Both the position numbers and the translations under genes were made by a program. 64,000 nt of DNA, taken from the NCBI RefSeq assembly GCF_001625215.2, contig NC_030383.2, positions 16,411,197 to 16,475,196 of the forward strand, given 5' to 3'. The notes under the pieces were generated by a model, which saw only the letters and a program-made list of their open reading frames with translations, was not told where the DNA came from and made no database searches. This document shows, piece by piece, positions 59,244-64,000 of this stretch (its first letter is position 1; the number at the start of each line of letters is the position of its first letter). This DNA is from Daucus carota subsp. sativus (Eukaryota; Streptophyta; Magnoliopsida; Apiales; Apiaceae).

Positions 59244-59696
59244 ATGGACATTAACAATGGTCCCAAAACTCTCTCCCAATGTATTTCAGTTCTGCTAATG
59301 AAGCTATCTATCTTCAACCTAAATTTCCCTCAGATGCCAGCAGTCTCGCCTGTACAGATTCAGCGGTTTTGGATTAGGCAGATCATCTCCTTCTGCTTCA
59401 CCGCGTCGATTGAAATTGCAGTACAGTCTGCTCAGTGGCCGAGCCCTTGCTCTCCTCTCATCAGCTGGCTCGCTCTTGCCATTTCATTGGCCTTTGCTGC
59501 TCTTTTTGTTGCAACATCCATTGATGCCTCGAGATTTGTAGTTTTGATACATGTTTTGGAGCATTTGTCGGTCTTCTTTGCTGCCACGGCCTTCTTCATC
59601 GCCATTTCAATTCCGTTTCCTATGTATATCAAGTGCGTTAGCTGGACAGTCTATGTCATCTCTCTGTTAGCCATTTCCGTTTGCCATCTTTACTAA
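59244..59696 (+). CDS. Small membrane protein of unknown family, 150 residues
   Basis: Intronless frame starting MDINNGPKTLSQ. After a polar 45-residue start come three hydrophobic stretches likely to span a membrane, at about 66-90 (SWLALAISLAFAALFVATSI), 95-118 and 122-148, ending ...AISVCHLY. TATA-like TATATATCAGTATATAAAC lies 85 bp upstream and AATAAA at 59,719-59,724 downstream, so it looks like a compact expressed gene. I do not recognise the family and assign no function. Confidence 0.6.
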   Translation: MDINNGPKTLSQCISVLLMKLSIFNLNFPQMPAVSPVQIQRFWIRQIISFCFTASIEIAVQSAQWPSPCSPLISWLALAISLAFAALFVATSIDASRFVVLIHVLEHLSVFFAATAFFIAISIPFPMYIKCVSWTVYVISLLAISVCHLY

Positions 59697-60002
59697 CCGA
59701 CGGCATCATCCATCGAGTAATAAACAGACGAAATCCGACGACTATCAGACTCGTAGCTGCACTCCAAAGAGACTCGACTCGACTAATGAATCAATCCATA
59801 ACATTCACTAGGTACATCAACAACATTCACTAGGAAGATGAACGGTTTTATTTCAATCTCCTTGATGATGTACAGCAGCCCCAATCTTCCGTATAATATA
59901 GCTAAAGTTAACCACCCAAGGCTGTTTTCTAGCTAGTTAATTGTGTATTAAATGAAACAATGCTCTAGTAAATATTTGATATGTACCTTCTACTATACAT
60001 AT

Positions 60003-60197
60003 TCACATCACAGTTTGCTGAACACTCAATTCTGCATTAAGTCTAACTTCTTCTGCAGGTATAACCTCGAATGCGTACCGTTGTGCAAGGTAATCGGAGA
60101 GTTCAATACTCAAACTTAGTTGGGATGACAGTTTACTATCATGCATTTGGCCTATTGATGATATGAAATATGTAACAAAAAGGGCAAAACTCTTCAT
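60003..60197 (-). CDS. Short frame or 3' exon of an unidentified gene
   Basis: 64-residue frame with balanced composition (MKSFALFVTYFIS..., LSDYLAQRYAFEVIPAEEV, LNAELSVQQTVM) preceded by TTTTTAGGC, an acceptor-like AG. The sequence reads like real protein, not AT-rich noise, but I recognise no family and found no partner exons. It could be the last exon of a gene to the right, or a remnant. Confidence 0.3.
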   Translation of the reverse strand: MKSFALFVTYFISSIGQMHDSKLSSQLSLSIELSDYLAQRYAFEVIPAEEVRLNAELSVQQTVM

Positions 60198-60932
60198 GCC
60201 TGCCTAAAAACAGATTAAAAGAACTAGCTACCCAAAAATTGACCAGCATTTAAGCTTAATAATGAAATCCAATGGCCAGAAAAGGTTACCAAGCAACAAA
60301 AATTAAAAAGGGATGAAGAGTGTAGGTCTAACTAGGTAGCTCTAGCTTTAATTTGATTCATATGTCAATCTGAAAGAGAAATTAATGTATCTTTCTTGTC
60401 TTGTTTTGGCAGAGAGCAAATGGAGGTATAAAATCTATATTTTGAAAAGAACACAGAGAATGACAGTGATAACAGATATGGAGTTCAGTAATACGATATA
60501 TGAAGTTTAAACAAAATTCAAAATTTCAACATCCAGCAGGACTGGGGGTGGGGGAACTTAACCTTAAAACATATATAAATCACTATAGATTTCTTTGTTG
60601 TTTACATGGATGCTGAGAAGTGGGTCAAGATTGCATATACAATCGCAAAAAACATGTCCATCCCCTTCACCTTTTCCTTGATAGATAAATCCTAATGCAT
60701 CTTTGTTACCTTGTATATATATCTAACTTGGTACATTAAGTACCTTGGAAGAATGAGTACCTCAAGCGAATGAGCATAATCTTACCTGAATTCAGGCGCC
60801 TGTCTTATTTCTGTTTCTGTCTATTTTGGTGATAAGAAACTCTGCTAGTCATTTGTGGAGATACCCAGTCCTCAAATAGTGCCATTAAAGAAAGCTGGAA
60901 TCATGAACTTTGTACAAAATGATAGCTTCGGA

Positions 60933-61287
60933 TCATATAGAGCTTAGGTAGTCTTTAATAAGACTCATGAAAGCGTTGCCATGTGAAGTGTTTTCGGATC
61001 CCTGAAACATGATTCCATCCATTCGGGCTTGAACTCCATCTGCAGATGCCAAACCTTGTAGTAATTCTCTTAATGTCTGGTCTACTCCAACTATAGAACT
61101 TCCTATGCCACTCAAAAGTTCAGGTAGGGTCGACGAGGGTCTTGACAGCTCAACAAGAGTAACCTGGAGAAGTTCAAGACAGAGTCTTATTAATAGTTTC
61201 ATGTTCGGCAGATTACATAGATTGCAATTTTCCAACAATTTTGGAGGCATTTTCTTTTTTATAAGTTAGTTTGAAGTTTGAAATATT

Positions 61288-61330
<43 letters not shown>

Positions 61331-63983
61331 TACATACATACATACAAGATGTATATCAGATCTGGAACAGTCTGATTACTACTAACATTACTCAAGGCTC
61401 ATTACATTGTTTCTGCCCTTTGGATTCCAAACTTGTATTTTTTTTTGTATCACAATGAAACATTTTTTGTATTTCACCATAAGGAATAATGAAGATTTGA
61501 AAGTAGCAAATTCTCAGTTTTCACCCTTGTATTGATCTTTTAAAAATTTGCAGCACGTGACATATCAGGCATGTTACTTCAGTTCTTGCATCTTTTTAAT
61601 CATCTGACACACAGGTCTTCATAATTTACTAATATATATAACAACAATGATGACAATATAACTTCACTTCCATGCAAAATATAGAGCAGAAGTAAGCCAA
61701 TAGCCATCCAAAAAAGAAATGGCCAAGTGGTAGAGGCTTGTTGTAAAGGAGCTTATTCAACCATAGGTTAAAGATCCATATTCCATACCAATGGAGGCAA
61801 CTACATTGGGAAGTGGTTTACCATTTTCTATAACTTGGGGTTAAAAAATCAAAATAAGGTTATGCCAAACCTGCGGGAATATGCAGACCAAATTTATGAC
61901 ACTTAAAAGTCTAATAATTACCAACCTGTTTGTCCTCAGGTATATCTGCTTTCTTCTTTGCAATAGCAACAGCTCGAGAGAGTCCACCAATAGCATCAAC
62001 TAACCCTCGTGAAGCGGCATCATTCCCGGTCCACACTCTACCTTGTGCAACCTCCTCCATTTGATCTACCTGCCACAAAAGTTTGGAACTCAATGGCTGA
62101 TAAGATTTACTAAATTTCGATGCGTATACTCATTCACTACCGTACTGTCATTGATCTTGAAAAGGCTGCTTTGTCTCTAAATTGTGAATATGCATTTTGA
62201 GCAGACTTAGCAAAAAGTTCTTCTTCATCTGGTCTGCAAGCAAAAATATGATTACTTCTCAACTGCACAACCCACTAAGGGGCACAAACCCACTAGGAAG
62301 CTTAACAATTGCGTTCTGATTAACTTGCAAGGATACTAGGGGTAGGAGAATTCTAGCCCAAGACCTCTCCTTCACCAAGTTCTGATACCATGTTATGACT
62401 AACTACTCGGAACATTTTAGGTGTATGGGAAAGCCACTGAATGGATGTTAAATTTTAACAACTTAAGAAAACATTATTAACGGTGCGAATATTGACAAAT
62501 TTAGTAGTCTTGTCTTAAGTGATTTCTTAAAGAATATTGAAGGTAGCTGGGCCTGATAATCAAAAAAACCATTATGTCTGCTAATCAAGATAAACAGATA
62601 TCTAAGATTAATCCACATTTACAGTTTCATTTTACAGAGTTAATACAAACATTATGCACAATACGAACGACACAATTTCAATATATCAGACATTTTGTTT
62701 TGTGTCCAAATTATATATCAAAGGACAATTTGCATAGTATTATACACATAAAAATTCAAGACAATGTAATTATTCAAAATCAGATCAGATAAACCATAGC
62801 AACATTATTACTGCTATTTATATAAATAATTTCGGTTTTGAGCTGTTGGGTTTATATCATTGACCTGGACAAATAAATTAGTACTTGAAATGAGTTGAAC
62901 CAAGCAAAGGCCTAATTGTCTCAGTAACCCCATGTTGACCAATAAAGCTACAGATGGAGGAAGGAATATTCGATGAATCCTCAATTCTAGCATCACTTTT
63001 ATTATCTATATATTATGTATTATCGATACTTCATTTTTTTGCTAATATTTTCATTTTCATTTTCATTTCCTATTAGAGTTGGCAAATGTTTGTTGAGATT
63101 AATGACAGCTCTCTACCTGAATGGTCTCTGATCAGCTGCAGTAAGCTCCGCATATCTTCCCCGTGATATAATATCCTTGTTGAAGCCTATTCTCTCGTAT
63201 AGTTTCCCCAAATTAAACTTTCCTGCAAGAAAACATTGAAAATCATTGTTGCAAAGCTACAAAAGGCACAAAAAGCGAGTTTGCTATACAACCTTAGTAG
63301 TCCATAAAAATACCATTATTTGGAGAGTTTGCAGTAGATATTCGATTCAGTCGTTACAAAATATAGTCAGATGAGTACGTTGTTTAGGTGTTTGAATAAA
63401 CTCAGATGTACAGGATCACCCTATATAGGTGTTTTGATAAACTCAGATAAATATCACTTATATTAGTCTTCGAGTTCCATAGTTTATAAGAGGCTAAAGA
63501 ATAAGTATCTCTCCAAACTCCAGTTGTTTTTTGTTTTTCACCTTTTAGGAGAGTCAGAGATAACATTTAGTAGTTTTCATGTGTAACAAACATGGTTATA
63601 AGTTCAAATACTTATTAAGGCTTTTAAGAGATTATCCTCCTATCCAAACAGGCTCTACGTGGAACTACAGCAAAAAAGAAAAAGTTACTTATTCCAGCTA
63701 ACTGAAAATTTATCTCTCAATCCAAATGTCTAACAGTCTTACCAGCCAAAAATGTAACATTTACAACTATTTACTAATTACTTCTTTAGTAAAGCTAGAA
63801 CCTTTCTACAATAATAATTGTGGCTTACCTGTGACAACCCCAATTGAACCTGTCAAGGTAAGATTCTCAGAAACTATAGCACCTGCTGCCATTGCCATAT
63901 AGTATCCTCCACTAGCTGCAACATCAGCCATTGATGCAACTACTGGTTTAGAGGCAGCAAGAAGTCTTATTTCCCTCCACATT
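60933..63983 (-). CDS. SPPA: Serine protease SppA, chloroplastic (peptidase S49), 3' part
   Basis: Five consecutive exons fit, with GT-AG borders and consistent phase: 63983-63829, 63222-63117, 62233-62146, 62069-61926 and 61163-60933; the 5' exons lie beyond the window. The first carries the S49 catalytic-serine block MADVAASGGYYMAMAAGA. Then follow GKFNLGKLYERIGF, RPDEEELFAKSAQNAY, the conserved AQGRVWTGNDAASRGLVDAI and a C-terminal tail ending IKDYLSSI. In Arabidopsis SppA is a light-induced thylakoid-associated protease that assembles as an oligomer. About 241 residues are present with no breaks. The catalytic lysine and transit peptide would be in the missing 5' part. Confidence 0.93.
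61289..61346. repeat. (CA)n followed by (CATA)n microsatellite
   Basis: About 17 CA dinucleotides, then several ATAC/CATA units, inside the last SppA intron. Confidence 0.95.
61713..61850 (+). mobile_element. SINE-like element in an SppA intron
   Basis: ATGGCCAAGTGGTAGAGGC matches a Pol III box A in tRNA-derived SINEs, and GGTTAAAGATCC 45 bp later resembles box B. The 3' end is not defined. Confidence 0.55.
62320..62405 (-). mobile_element. Fragment of a tRNA-derived SINE
   Basis: The minus strand reads AACATGGTATCAGAACTTGG then a CTAGAATTCTCC box-B-like stretch, as in the common plant SINE head with TGGTATCAGAGC. Ends are unclear. Confidence 0.4.
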
Positions 63984-64000
63984 CTGCAGAGTATACAACA

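Noticed and set aside
62814..62996. 60-residue minus frame in an SppA intron
   Set aside because: Not part of the SppA family sequence and not needed: flanking exons join in phase without it.

Overview
The window looks like nuclear DNA of a eudicot plant. It is AT-rich, its genes are split by GT-AG introns, and it is full of plant transposons: Stowaway-type and other MITEs, a hAT element, a Helitron, a Sirevirus-like copia element, LTR sequence and SINEs. I cannot name the species from sequence alone. All exon structures below were read by eye from splice signals, reading phase and family similarity.

Layout: 1-15,003 holds an array of about 175-bp satellite monomers (about 190-1,410) running directly into a tandem array of 6.1-kb units (1,411-7,523; 7,524-13,624; partial 13,625 to about 15,003). 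Each full unit carries a minus-strand gene for a plant RING/PHD-finger family protein whose RING part is degenerate, plus an extra copy of its first coding exon. 15,003-18,800 has transposon debris and an intact two-exon cytochrome P450 (CYP76A-like, minus). 19,000-34,000 is repeats: a tandem pair of about 1-kb units rich in ACCGACC motifs, then a 4.0-kb segment present twice (20,973-24,971 and 29,968-33,968) on either side of a 3'-truncated copia retrotransposon (24,972-29,967). This arrangement is best explained by one unequal exchange. At 33,989-34,830, just outside the second copy, is a three-exon gene for an RGF/GOLVEN/CLEL secreted peptide precursor (minus).

34,850-43,400 is mainly mobile DNA: MITEs, a hAT element with an 8-bp target duplication, and a 3.0-kb LTR-like insertion that splits an older MITE. 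43,400-49,200 holds pieces of an unrecognised spliced gene. A Helitron-like insertion (43,952-48,321) lies between them, carrying a broken B3-domain gene and bordered by 86-bp direct repeats. 50,800-53,204 has a MITE, a Stowaway nested in another Stowaway, and an intronless RING-H2 ubiquitin ligase gene (plus). 54,941-55,021 is a tRNA-Ser(UGA) gene. 59,244-59,696 encodes a small membrane protein of unknown family. 60,933 to the right edge is the 3' part of a chloroplast SppA (peptidase family S49) gene (minus).

The genes do not form a pathway. The most notable content is structural: a recently amplified gene array beside a satellite, a duplication that records its own mechanism, a Helitron carrying a host-type gene, and a short peptide-hormone gene split over three exons.
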